Shown here one piece after another: positions 1-7,141 of a stretch of DNA of 46,334 nt. Under the pieces are notes generated by a model. It did no database searches. It was not told the origin of the DNA and was given only the letters and a program-made list of their open reading frames with translations. The stretch is taken from contig JAHJLV010000043.1 in the NCBI GenBank assembly GCA_018821535.1, positions 1 to 46,334 on the forward strand, in the 5' to 3' direction. The DNA comes from Pseudomonadota bacterium. Lineage in GTDB: Bacteria > Desulfobacterota > Desulfobacteria > Desulfobacterales > Desulfobacteraceae. Positions within the stretch are counted from its first letter, which is position 1; each line of letters starts with the position of its first letter. A program made the translations under genes and the position numbers.

Positions 1-3
1 AGA

Positions 4-25
4 TTTAAGGGGCTTGCCCCTTAAA
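4..25. repeat. perfect inverted repeat (hairpin)
   Basis: Two arms of ten bases (TTTAAGGGGC and GCCCCTTAAA) enclose a 2-base spacer. A weaker AAGG/CCTT hairpin follows at 30-44 and is itself followed by A- and T-runs. This may be the terminator of a gene to the left or part of the transfer origin of the mobilisation module. The sequence alone does not decide. Confidence 0.5.
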
Positions 26-124
26 ATATAAGGGATTCCGCCTTAAAAAAACGTATTTTTTTTTAAAAACGGGTTGTTTTTCTCCTAAAAACGATTTATT
101 GTCATTATAAGAAACTACAGGGTA

Positions 125-145
125 TGTGACGGTCTGACCGTCACA
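125..145. repeat. inverted repeat upstream of mob genes, candidate oriT or MobC operator
   Basis: TGTGACGGT and ACCGTCACA form a perfect 9-bp inverted repeat around a 3-base loop, about 90 bases upstream of the MobC-like gene. In mobilisable elements the relaxase nick site usually lies beside such a repeat, just upstream of the mob genes. Placement here as oriT is inference; no nick site can be recognised. Confidence 0.4.
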
Positions 146-195
146 AAATTAACCAAGTTAATTTAAAACTTATTCGCTAAAGCTCAACGTCCCAG

Positions 196-212
196 CCCGG
201 CAAAAAGCCGGG
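196..212 (+). repeat. GC-rich hairpin in the mobC leader
   Basis: CCCGGC, a 5-A loop and GCCGGG form a hairpin 20 bases before the mobC start codon, directly ahead of the AAGGAT ribosome-binding region. It has no T-tract, so it is more likely a leader structure or protein target than a terminator. Confidence 0.4.
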
Positions 213-231
213 GAAAAGCAAAAAGGATAAA

Positions 232-624
232 ATGCCCAATACCGAACCAAAGAAAAAGTCGGAAAAACGGAAAAGAATAAAACGGCAAACGATCAGGTTT
301 TCACCGGAAGAATGGGCCAAAATAGAAAAACTATCCGGTAAATGTTCTATGTCGCCAAGCACATATTTAAGAGAGGTCGGCCTTGAGAAAAGAATTAAAA
401 GCACCTTTGACAGCCAGGTGCTTTTTGAACTTGCACAACTCAGGGCAGAGATCGGGCGATTGGGCGGTCTTGTTAAAGCCTGGCTGTCCCCAAAACAAAC
501 AGATATCGGTGTAACACCAGAATCAAAAGAATACCTTAAAAACAATAAACCAGAGTTAAAAACCTTATTGCGAGCACTTGATATGAACATCATCAAAATA
601 GAGGACCTTGTAAAAAAAATATGA
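232..624 (+). CDS. MobC-like mobilisation accessory protein (relaxosome)
   Basis: A 130-residue basic protein. Residues 22-50 (RFSPEEWAKIEKLS, then STYLREVGL) match the ribbon-helix-helix start and following helix of MobC-type plasmid mobilisation proteins, which bind oriT and help the relaxase nick. The N-terminus is very rich in Lys and Arg. The stop overlaps the relaxase start (ATGA), so the two are translationally coupled, the usual mobC-relaxase arrangement. AAGGAT precedes the ATG. The family assignment rests on this motif plus context; no symbol is given because naming varies between plasmids. Confidence 0.75.
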   Translation: MPNTEPKKKSEKRKRIKRQTIRFSPEEWAKIEKLSGKCSMSPSTYLREVGLEKRIKSTFDSQVLFELAQLRAEIGRLGGLVKAWLSPKQTDIGVTPESKEYLKNNKPELKTLLRALDMNIIKIEDLVKKI

Positions 625-2147
625 TTGCCGAGGTTTTAAAACGTAAATTATCAAGACCATTTAACGGGCTGGCAACGTACCTTTGCGGCAAACCTGAACG
701 GGTTGAAGAAAGTTTTTTCTTAAACTGTTCTTTTGATGATTTTGATTTAAACCTAAAAGAAATAAATGCCCTTCAAAACCTGGCAAAATCTAAAGCTGAC
801 AAAACTTATCATTTTGTCCTCAGCCTCAGAGAAGGGGAAAAATTAAACCGTGATGAAATTGAAAGGGCGGTAAGGATGCAATTAAAAGCCCTGGGTTACG
901 AATACCACCAGGCTTTAATCACGGCCCATAATGATACGGCAAATTTTCATATTCATGTGGGTGTAAACAAGGTGTGTCCAAAAACAAAAAGAACCAAAAC
1001 ACCATATAAAGATTTTGAAAAATTAGATAAAACCTGTGAAAAACTTGAAAAGATTTTCGGGCTGCAGCAAGATAATAGGGTAGGGCAGAAAACCAATAAA
1101 ACAAAACGTCTATATGATGGCCGTCAATCATTTCAAGAATGGGTATCCATATTATCACCTGAAATTATGAACGGCGTAAATAAAGCAAAGACCTGGCAAG
1201 AAGTACATTTTGAACTTGCCAGATTTAATTTGTATATAAAACAGCGGGGAGCTGGTTTTGTAATATCAGATATTGACAATAAGCTATTCATGAAAGCCAG
1301 CGCAGTTGATCGTGGCTTATCAAAAAAAGCGTTAGAATCCATCTTTGGTGAGTTTGAAAAACCAGACTTAAAGAACCTTCCAAAACCTGTTTTGAAATAC
1401 GATGCTAAACCTGAAGAAGCCAAGGAAAGTGCTACTATATATAAAGAGTTTGAAGTTAAAGAAAAAATGAAAAAACAAGAAAGATATGAAAAAATGACCG
1501 CTCTTTATAAACTGCATAGCATGAGAATTTTCTCATTAAAGCAATGGTACAAGGACAGCAAAGCCGATCTTAAAAAAGATCTGTTTATTGCCCGTCGGGA
1601 AAGACGAACAGTTTTGCAGCGATACCAGGCAAATATGAAAACCAGATTAGAAGAAATTTTCAATGATTTCCAGGAGCAGAAAAAACAAATCATTAAAGAA
1701 ACAAAGCCCCTGGGCTGGAACAGTTTTCTGCGTGATGAAGCTATGAACGGGAGGCGTGATGTTCTTGATTTATTGAGATCCAGGCCCATTGGTACACGCA
1801 CCCGCATAGTTAAAAATAATTTTTTCGGTATTAAAAAACCAAGTGCGATTACCCCGGGTTTTCATACTATAAGCCGTAAGGGTGAATTGATATATACCTT
1901 TGGCAAGGTGCAAGTGAGAGATAAAGGAAAAGCTGTTTCTTTCTTCGGGGATTTTTCTGACGAAAAAGGGTTAACCGATGCTTTACGATTTTTATCTGAT
2001 AAAAAAGACAGCGGTTTGGTTTTTAATGGTACGGATGGATTTAAAGATAAAATTTTAGAAGCGATCAATAAACACAATATCAATATTAAGTCCGAAAACT
2101 TACGTTCGGGTCAAGCTGGAAAAGAATCTCAAGGGCAGGGCAGGTGA
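621..2147 (+). CDS. MOBP-type relaxase / mobilisation nuclease
   Basis: A 508-residue relaxase that would nick one strand at oriT and stay covalently attached through a tyrosine. The N-terminal third carries the family motifs. Tyr20 (ATYLCGK) is the likely nucleophile. Residues 64-71 (HFVLSLRE) form a beta-strand motif. H103-N104-D105 and H110-I-H112, then VGVNKV, match the metal-binding HxHxxxN histidine signature. Residues 119 onwards are highly charged and helical (a KEKMKKQERYEKM stretch near 280), as in other relaxase tails; a small globular region may end near 470. It overlaps the MobC-like gene by 4 bases. No coupling protein or type IV secretion genes are in view, so the element is mobilisable rather than clearly self-transmissible. 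Confidence 0.85.
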   Translation: MIAEVLKRKLSRPFNGLATYLCGKPERVEESFFLNCSFDDFDLNLKEINALQNLAKSKADKTYHFVLSLREGEKLNRDEIERAVRMQLKALGYEYHQALITAHNDTANFHIHVGVNKVCPKTKRTKTPYKDFEKLDKTCEKLEKIFGLQQDNRVGQKTNKTKRLYDGRQSFQEWVSILSPEIMNGVNKAKTWQEVHFELARFNLYIKQRGAGFVISDIDNKLFMKASAVDRGLSKKALESIFGEFEKPDLKNLPKPVLKYDAKPEEAKESATIYKEFEVKEKMKKQERYEKMTALYKLHSMRIFSLKQWYKDSKADLKKDLFIARRERRTVLQRYQANMKTRLEEIFNDFQEQKKQIIKETKPLGWNSFLRDEAMNGRRDVLDLLRSRPIGTRTRIVKNNFFGIKKPSAITPGFHTISRKGELIYTFGKVQVRDKGKAVSFFGDFSDEKGLTDALRFLSDKKDSGLVFNGTDGFKDKILEAINKHNINIKSENLRSGQAGKESQGQGR

Positions 2148-2150
2148 TTT

Positions 2151-2711
2151 ATGAATGAAAGAGAACTATGGCAGGGCAGACCGTCATTGTGGAATGTCAG
2201 CTCAAATATTTTTAAATTAATAAAGACGCTGATTGCAGCGGGTTTATTGTTGTATTGTTCTCGTTATCTTCCAGAGAATTTTGTTAAGGTTCCTGAGATT
2301 GGTTTGCCGGAGTTTTTCTCTAAAATAACAGGGGAACAGTTTTATTTGCTGGCTTTCTTTTCTTTGCTTATTGTGCGGCGGGTGTGGGGAATAATTCATC
2401 AATATATAAATATTCTTTGTATTGAAATTAAACTGACCGATGAAAGATTGCATTTTCGAGAAGGCATTTTAAACAAATTTCAAAAGGGGATAGAGCTTTA
2501 TAGAATCAAGGATCTATCCATATACGAACCTTTTTTATTTCGTCTTTTAGGGCTGCAGAATATACAAATTGTTGCCTCGGATAAAACAATCGGGTTCCCA
2601 AGGCTTATGGGTGTCCCAAAAGAAGCTAATATATATGAGTTGTTAAAAAATTATGTTGAATCAGCCCGGACAAAAAAGGGTGTTAAAGAAGTTGATTATT
2701 TTAACGGGTAG
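2151..2711 (+). CDS. membrane-anchored bacterial PH-domain protein
   Basis: 186 residues. Two hydrophobic segments (about 22-40 and 62-78) are followed by a domain with the bPH2 pattern: EIKLTDERLHFREGILNKF, then IELYRIKDLSIYEPFLFRLLG and IQIVASDKT. PH-like membrane proteins of this type have no fixed enzymatic role; they are thought to organise or bind at the membrane. It starts 3 bases after the relaxase stop and is followed after 8 bases by the next gene, so it is part of the same transcript. A PH-domain protein in a mob operon is unusual and may act at the cell surface during transfer, but that is inference. Confidence 0.65.
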   Translation: MNERELWQGRPSLWNVSSNIFKLIKTLIAAGLLLYCSRYLPENFVKVPEIGLPEFFSKITGEQFYLLAFFSLLIVRRVWGIIHQYINILCIEIKLTDERLHFREGILNKFQKGIELYRIKDLSIYEPFLFRLLGLQNIQIVASDKTIGFPRLMGVPKEANIYELLKNYVESARTKKGVKEVDYFNG

Positions 2712-2719
2712 GGGGGAGT

Positions 2720-3184
2720 ATGTTAGAAAAAATTGTATCTGGAGGGCAGACCGGGGCTGATATCGCAGGGGTTGACGCTGCAATATTTTGTCGTTTTCCT
2801 TATGGTGGTTGGCTGCCCCAGGGGAGAAAGTCAGAAAAAGGACTTGTTCCGGAAAAATATAATCAATTTCAAGTGATGGCCAGAGGGGGCTACCCTAAAA
2901 GAACTGAGCAAAATGTAATTGAATCAGATGGTACGGTTATTTTTACATTTGGCAAATTATCCGGAGGCTCATTATTAACGAAAAAGCTTGCTGTAAAAAA
3001 CAATAAACCATGGCTTCATATTGATTTAGATATGATTAAAAACCCTTCTGCTAAAATAATAGACTGGCTCATTGAATGGGACATTAAAAGATTAAACGTG
3101 GCCGGAAAAAGTGCGAGCAAAGCACCGGGTATCTATAAGCAGGTTAAAGCAATTATGACAGATATTCTGCAACAGGAGTATTAG
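2720..3184 (+). CDS. YpsA/TIGR00725-like putative nucleotide or molybdenum-carrier Rossmann protein
   Basis: 154 residues. The start, IVSGGQTGADIAGVDAA, followed by FPYGGWLPQGRKSEKG, is diagnostic of the 'putative molybdenum carrier' (cpYpsA) family, a SLOG/LOG-related Rossmann fold expected to bind a nucleotide or nucleotide-like ligand. The glycine-rich SGGQTGAD loop is intact and later GTVIFTFG and GGSLLTKKLA match the family's second half. Its length is normal. GGGGGAG precedes the ATG. Members often travel on mobile elements and near phosphoribosyltransferases, as here; the actual ligand is unknown. Confidence 0.75.
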   Translation: MLEKIVSGGQTGADIAGVDAAIFCRFPYGGWLPQGRKSEKGLVPEKYNQFQVMARGGYPKRTEQNVIESDGTVIFTFGKLSGGSLLTKKLAVKNNKPWLHIDLDMIKNPSAKIIDWLIEWDIKRLNVAGKSASKAPGIYKQVKAIMTDILQQEY

Positions 3185-3186
3185 AA

Positions 3187-4458
3187 ATGCAAAGGGAAGC
3201 GGTTAAAGAAAGAGCTGATAAATTAGACGCCAAGGTTTTGAGCGTTTCTAATCTCGATTCTCAAAATCGATATTCTCTTGAAAAAAGAATACCGGTTGAT
3301 GAATTTATTGATGGCGTCAGGTTTTACCAAAAAGAAAATGTCTGGGTTGATGAAAAAACGAAAAAGACCATTGCTGTTGGCCGAAATGCAACGGTTGTGA
3401 ATATCATTGAGTTTACGGACGATAAACCGATAAAATCATCCTTTCAAATGATGGATGAGGGGGGAATCGCTCATAGCGGGAATCATTCTGGGAATCCGGT
3501 GATTGATCTGGGCAAATGGGGGGAAAAATATGAATACAAAGCCCTTCCTGATACAGTTGAGATTGATTTAATCGGTGAGCGAAAAAGTCGGGTTAATGAT
3601 ATGGGAAGTTTGCCAGACAGCCAGAACAATCTTGTTGGCAAAGCTCAAATAGATAAAAATGTGATTAATTCTGACGATTGGCTTAAAGGCAAGACCGGAG
3701 ACAAGGAAGCCGCCGGAAGGATTGTTGATTCTCTATGGTCCTTGAAAAAAACTGAAAAATTGAAAGGAATGTTGGGGAATTTGGCAAATAAAGTTTTGAT
3801 TACAATGCCAAGCACATCAAGTATGAATGTTATTCCTAAAATTTTTGGCAGGAAACTGGCTAAAGCCTTTGAGGGAAAAATTAAGGTGATCCAGGGGGAT
3901 GATTATTTTAACTTAACCCATAATAAAGAAGTCAAAAATGTGTCTCGTACTGAGCGGGTGTTTTTTGAAAGAAAATTTGTCCCTGAAAAACCCCTGGGAA
4001 AAGAAATTGAAGGTAAACAGGCCGTTCTTGTTGATGATATTTTTACAACCGGCGGGAGTGTAAAAGCATTTTCTCAAGCCCTGGCTGCACAAAATCTTAA
4101 GGTTGATAATATCGTAGGGCTTATGGGCGATAAACGGTTTAAGGTTGATCAAAAAACCGCTGATAAATTAGAAAAGGCCTTATCTGATCAAAAGGGCGAT
4201 ATTGACTTAGAAAAATTGTCAAAAAAACTCACCCGGACAGAAGCAGGTTTATTGATACAAAGACTGAACAAAGAAAAGGGGTCAAACAATGATCTTACCA
4301 AAAGAATACAAGGGTTATACGACGGAACATTTGTTAGAAATATTGAAGGAAATAGGATCGCCGGAAGGGACAACAGCCCCGGAAGAAGAAATATTAATAA
4401 TGCGAAAGATGTTAAGGGAATACAAGATAGGGGTTCACTCGAAGGATACGGACGATAA
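3187..4458 (+). CDS. phosphoribosyltransferase-domain protein of mobile-element type
   Basis: A 423-residue protein. Residues about 1-115 are a beta-rich N-terminal region of no clear family. Residues about 190-310 form a type I phosphoribosyltransferase-like domain whose PRPP loop is clear at VLVDDIFTTGGSVKAF (two Asp, then TTGGS). The C-terminal 110 residues are basic and low in complexity. It begins 2 bases after the YpsA-like gene, so the two are co-expressed and may act in one nucleotide-related pathway. Such domains occur in large polyvalent proteins of conjugative elements and are suspected to modify nucleotides or counter host defence. Function here is inference; the substrate is unknown. 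Confidence 0.65.
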   Translation: MQREAVKERADKLDAKVLSVSNLDSQNRYSLEKRIPVDEFIDGVRFYQKENVWVDEKTKKTIAVGRNATVVNIIEFTDDKPIKSSFQMMDEGGIAHSGNHSGNPVIDLGKWGEKYEYKALPDTVEIDLIGERKSRVNDMGSLPDSQNNLVGKAQIDKNVINSDDWLKGKTGDKEAAGRIVDSLWSLKKTEKLKGMLGNLANKVLITMPSTSSMNVIPKIFGRKLAKAFEGKIKVIQGDDYFNLTHNKEVKNVSRTERVFFERKFVPEKPLGKEIEGKQAVLVDDIFTTGGSVKAFSQALAAQNLKVDNIVGLMGDKRFKVDQKTADKLEKALSDQKGDIDLEKLSKKLTRTEAGLLIQRLNKEKGSNNDLTKRIQGLYDGTFVRNIEGNRIAGRDNSPGRRNINNAKDVKGIQDRGSLEGYGR

Positions 4459-4461
4459 CTA

Positions 4462-4719
4462 ATGCGATCCACAATTAAAATAGGGCTTATTACCGATCTT
4501 TTTATTCTTCTTATTGATATGGATCAGGGCAAGTCAATAACGAATAATGCCTATGAAGTAGTCGGCCATGTAAACAGGACTGTTCCTATCGGCCCGCGGA
4601 GGGTATATTATCGTGATACAATGGGACGGTTTGACGAATTAAAAATAAGAAATGGTCGGTTTGTAGGATTTAGCCCTTGTTCTGATGCTCAGCAACGCAA
4701 ATTCTCTGAGCTTGTATAG
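4462..4719 (+). CDS. small protein of unknown function, last gene of mob operon
   Basis: 85 residues, not recognised. It begins 3 bases after the preceding stop, so it is probably translated by coupling. The central part (VGHVNRTVPIGPRRVYYRDTMGRFDELKI) looks like a small beta-barrel or SH3-like fold. An internal ATG at 4519 would remove a hydrophobic 19-residue start; neither start has a strong ribosome-binding site. It is followed by about 130 bases and a strong terminator. Confidence 0.5.
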   Translation: MRSTIKIGLITDLFILLIDMDQGKSITNNAYEVVGHVNRTVPIGPRRVYYRDTMGRFDELKIRNGRFVGFSPCSDAQQRKFSELV

Positions 4720-4796
4720 TGCGAAATAAGGTGAAAAAATCATATAAATTGCTTGTGAATCGTCCTTTTTATTGATAAAATTATTTTGTCCAATGG

Positions 4797-4851
4797 GGGA
4801 TAGGGCAATGCTGAGGAGCAACCCGAGCACCGGAGGACAACGAAGCATATC
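4797..4851 (+). other. structured non-coding stretch before terminator (possible small RNA)
   Basis: Between the last mob-operon gene and the terminator lies a purine-rich run with repeated GAGGA/GGAGGA units. It is bounded by ATGCT (4808) and AGCAT (4844), which can pair around it. With the terminator hairpin it would make a compact RNA of about 80 bases. No promoter can be assigned with confidence. It could equally be an untranslated 3' end. Confidence 0.3.
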
Positions 4852-4878
4852 GGCGGGGTTTATCCCCGCCTTTTTTTT
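4852..4878 (+). terminator. rho-independent terminator of the mob operon
   Basis: GGCGGGG and CCCCGCC form a perfect 7-bp GC stem around TTTAT, followed by eight T residues. It sits 130 bases after the last mob-operon stop and is the strongest intrinsic terminator in the window. Confidence 0.9.
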
Positions 4879-4887
4879 AGGGTCGGC

Positions 4888-5080
4888 TGCTATCAATGTT
4901 TAATAAAAAATTGATAGCATTTTTGTTGCTGGCAACGCGATCCGGATTAAAAAAACGATAGCAAAAATTTTATGGGACTATGGAGTGTTGCCCAGATCCC
5001 GGCCAGGCAGTTTGCTTTTTGCTATCAAATTTGGATAAATTTTAGGGCGAGTGGATCCGTTTGACGGATTTACACGCCCT
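4888..5080. repeat. intergenic cluster of inverted repeats with GCTATCAA motif
   Basis: TGCTATCAA (4888) and TTGATAGCA (4911) form a perfect 9-bp inverted repeat. GATAGCAAAAA (4957) and TTTTTGCTATC (5016) form a second, 11-bp one using the same core. A third hairpin at 5044-5080 pairs AGGGCGAGTGGATCCGT with ACGGATTTACACGCCCT, 17 positions with one mismatch and two G-T pairs. No coding frame covers this area. The shared core suggests protein-binding sites or recombination/transfer sites of the mobile element; function unknown. Confidence 0.5.
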
Positions 5081-5253
5081 TTGTATTTGGCTGTTACATG
5101 TGGCTTTCAGTGTTTGGCATTATAACCGGGTCCTTTCAATATTCTTTGGAGTCCTCTTAAAACTATTAAAACAAAAACAGTGGATTTAAAACCGGCCGTG
5201 CTGCCGGAGGGTGAAAGAAAACAAAGGAACGTAAGGGGAAAAATAATAAAAAA

Positions 5254-5309
5254 TGCTATATACCCTTGCTAAATACATAGCCTTGCTATATACTCTGTGT
5301 GTATAGCAA
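5254..5309. promoter_or_regulatory. vapBC operator: three direct repeats plus inverted repeat
   Basis: TGCTATATAC (5254), TGCTAAATAC (5267) and TGCTATATAC (5284) are direct repeats. The last also pairs with GTATAGCAA (5301) as an inverted repeat. The array lies just before the antitoxin start, the normal place for autoregulation of VapBC operons by the antitoxin-toxin complex. The binding role is inference from position and symmetry. Confidence 0.6.
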
Positions 5310-5328
5310 ATTTAATAGGGGGTACATT

Positions 5329-5562
5329 ATGGAGGTTGGAACTGTCTTTAAAAACAATAGAACCCAAGCGGTCAGGTTGCCTGTTGACAGCCGGTTCCCT
5401 GAAAGTGTGAAAAAGGTTGTTGTGCGTATTATTGGTAAAGACCGTGTGCTTTCACCAGTAGAAAATACATGGGATAGTTTTTTTCTTTCTACGGACGGAG
5501 TTTCTGATGATTTTATGAAGGAACGCGCGTCACAAGAACAATCTGAAAGGGAATCCTTTTAA
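5329..5562 (+). CDS. vapB: VapB/VagC-type antitoxin (AbrB/SpoVT fold)
   Basis: 77 residues from the ATG at 5329, chosen because AGGGGG lies 6 bases upstream; an in-frame upstream start at 5299 would run through the operator. The N-terminus GTVFKNNRTQAVRLPVDSRFP is the classic swapped-hairpin AbrB start of VagC/VapB antitoxins; the acidic C-terminus is expected to wrap the toxin. Stop and toxin start overlap (TAATG), typical of coupled antitoxin-toxin pairs. Confidence 0.85.
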   Translation: MEVGTVFKNNRTQAVRLPVDSRFPESVKKVVVRIIGKDRVLSPVENTWDSFFLSTDGVSDDFMKERASQEQSERESF

Positions 5563-5969
5563 TGCTAAAATATATGTTGGATACCAATATCGTTATCTAT
5601 GTGATTAAGCGTCGTCCAATCGAAGTGTTAGATGTTTTTAACGCCCATGCAGGACAGATGTGTATTAGTTCAATCACGTTAGCAGAATTATTGCATGGTG
5701 TTGAAAAAAGCTCTATGGTTTCTCACAACTTACGAAAAGTTGAGGATTTTATATCACGCTTAGATGTCTTGTCATACGACAATAACGCTGCTTCGCACTA
5801 TGGTGATATTAGAGCAAATTTAGAAAAAAAAGGTACTCCTATAGGAGTTAATGATTTGCACATTGCTGGTCATGCAAGAAGTGAATCATTAATCTTGGTT
5901 TCTAACAATGTGCGTGAGTTTGAGAGAGTCGAAGGTCTACGATTAGAGAATTGGATTGAAACAGAATAG
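5562..5969 (+). CDS. vapC: VapC toxin, PIN-domain ribonuclease
   Basis: 135 residues, normal VapC length. PIN-domain acidic residues are visible: Asp7 in MLDTNI, Glu in SITLAELLHG, Asp in GVNDLHIAGHA and the closing SNNVREF. Such toxins cleave tRNA or rRNA to halt translation until neutralised by VapB. The gene overlaps vapB by one base. Its stop is followed one base later by the outer end of the transposon-like segment at 5971, so insertion happened right at the 3' edge without damaging the toxin. Confidence 0.9.
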   Translation: MLKYMLDTNIVIYVIKRRPIEVLDVFNAHAGQMCISSITLAELLHGVEKSSMVSHNLRKVEDFISRLDVLSYDNNAASHYGDIRANLEKKGTPIGVNDLHIAGHARSESLILVSNNVREFERVEGLRLENWIETE

Positions 5970-5970
5970 G

Positions 5971-6049
5971 TGTCGCGGCCTGATTTCATAATCGGACTAG
6001 CTTGCAATCATCGCCAAGTCTCGGCTCAAATTAATTGATTCTATCCGTG
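5971..6049 (+). mobile_element. left end of an IS21-type (or Tn7-like) element
   Basis: The 79 bases starting TGTCGCGGCCTGATTTCATA match, as an inverted repeat, the sequence ending at 17393 (69 of 79 identical). Ends of the TGT...ACA form, followed inward by repeated units around CAAATTAATTG and CCAATTTATTTG (6054-6100), are typical of IS21-family and Tn7-like transposons, whose transposases bind several sub-terminal sites. No istA/istB or tns genes are present. Five bases outside each end (ATAGG and GATAA) do not match, so no target duplication is visible. Confidence 0.7.
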
Positions 6050-6600
6050 AATCGTGAATCCTGGCCCAATTTATTTGCCTCTGGAACCAGATTAAACGCA
6101 TCTATAAAGTTCAGAAAGTCAATCCTGTTCAAAGGTTTTGAAACTTTGATTTCTTTACTGCGTTTCTGGGCGTTAAAAGCTTTGATTTCCCATCCAGAAT
6201 TAAAAACTGATCATAGTTCAGAAAACGGTCGTTTTCTGAACCAAAAAATCAAAGCAGAAATCAGGTAGCCGTGTTTTTTATATATTATAAAAATTACACT
6301 GCAAAATTGGCTTGTAACTGCGGTTAAGGCTCATATAGTGGAATAAAAATTTCAAAACTAAAAAATATTCATATACCACATATTGGGGTTCTCGAATCTT
6401 GTCTTGACTGAGTCTTTAAAATACCAGTGCACACCGTTTATTTTCAGACGAAACCCCATATAGATAGACAGATTGAACACCCTATTACGTAACGAATTTT
6501 TGCTAACTTCGGTTAAAAATTTGGGCAATATTTTCATAATTAGGAAACATATATTTTTTCATAAAGGAAGATGACGTATTTGGGCCAGGGATTTAAAATA
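6050..6600. other. gene-free stretch with one perfect palindrome
   Basis: Apart from sub-terminal repeats of the element end (to about 6110), nothing coding is recognised. One perfect hairpin lies at 6216-6241: GTTCAGAAAAC, loop GGTC, GTTTTCTGAAC. It lacks a T-tract on either strand, so it is more likely a binding site or relic than a terminator. A 77-codon frame at 6035-6268 runs through the element end and resembles no protein. Confidence 0.5.
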
Positions 6601-6602
6601 AC

Positions 6603-6633
6603 TTGACTCAAAACAATTAGTTGTGTATACAAC
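6603..6633 (+). promoter_or_regulatory. marR promoter with overlapping MarR operator
   Basis: TTGACT (6603-6608), 17-base spacer, TATACA (6626-6631) is a near-consensus sigma-70 promoter. The 14-mer GTTGTGTATACAAC (6620-6633) covers the -10 box, and its exact reverse complement recurs before the DUF169 gene at 7114-7127. A repressor bound here would block RNA polymerase. Predicted transcription start is at about 6638, directly at the marR ATG. Confidence 0.75.
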
Positions 6634-6638
6634 CAATT

Positions 6639-7088
6639 ATGGTATTTAATTATGATCACAATAAATCTTTGGGATATTTAACCGGATTGGCCAGCAGACT
6701 GTTAAACAATACGCTTGCAGCACAATTTCAAGCGGCGAATATCGACATGACCGCTGAACAATGGGGGACCATTCTTGTTTTAGTGAACGGGGGGGCTATC
6801 ACTCAAAAACAACTTGGTGAGCAGCTTTGTCTTGAAAAATCCAGTGTGAGTCGCTTGCTGGATGGGCTTGAAAGGCGCGATTGGATTGTACGCGTCAAAA
6901 ACCCCAAAGACAGCCGACAAAAGCTTGTTGCGCCGACACCTAAAGTTATGGAAACGATAGAGAAGTGCTCCAGCATCGCCAAAAACATTTTAAAAGACGC
7001 GCAGCGCGGTATGACCGAAGAGGAACAATTGGCCTGCCAATCAGCCCTGTCACACATCATATCGAATCTTGATAAGGGGAACAGATAG
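6639..7088 (+). CDS. MarR-family transcriptional regulator
   Basis: 149 residues from ATG 6639 (MVFNYDHNKSLGYLTG). The winged helix is clear: MTAEQWGTILVLV, then TQKQLGEQLCLEKSSVSRLLDGLERRDWI and the wing KNPKDSRQK-LVAPT. MarR dimers bind palindromic operators and usually release them on binding small phenolic or oxidant ligands. The matching operators at its own promoter and before the DUF169 gene indicate autoregulation and control of that neighbour. There is no ribosome-binding site and the predicted transcript begins at or next to the ATG, so a leaderless mRNA is possible. An in-frame TTG at 6621 lies inside the operator and is unlikely as a start. Confidence 0.85.
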   Translation: MVFNYDHNKSLGYLTGLASRLLNNTLAAQFQAANIDMTAEQWGTILVLVNGGAITQKQLGEQLCLEKSSVSRLLDGLERRDWIVRVKNPKDSRQKLVAPTPKVMETIEKCSSIAKNILKDAQRGMTEEEQLACQSALSHIISNLDKGNR

Positions 7089-7113
7089 ATAAAAGTAAAA
7101 ATATGATAAAATA

Positions 7114-7127
7114 GTTGTATACACAAC
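7114..7127. promoter_or_regulatory. second MarR operator, before DUF169 gene
   Basis: GTTGTATACACAAC is the exact reverse complement of the 14-mer in the marR promoter. It lies 14 bases before the DUF169 start codon and just upstream of AAAGGAGG (7130-7137), so a bound MarR would block the promoter or leader of the DUF169 gene. Confidence 0.75.
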
Positions 7128-7141
7128 TTAAAGGAGGAAAA

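Noticed and set aside
6035..6268. 77-codon plus-strand frame
   Set aside because: It overlaps the transposon-type end and has no ribosome-binding site or recognisable sequence.
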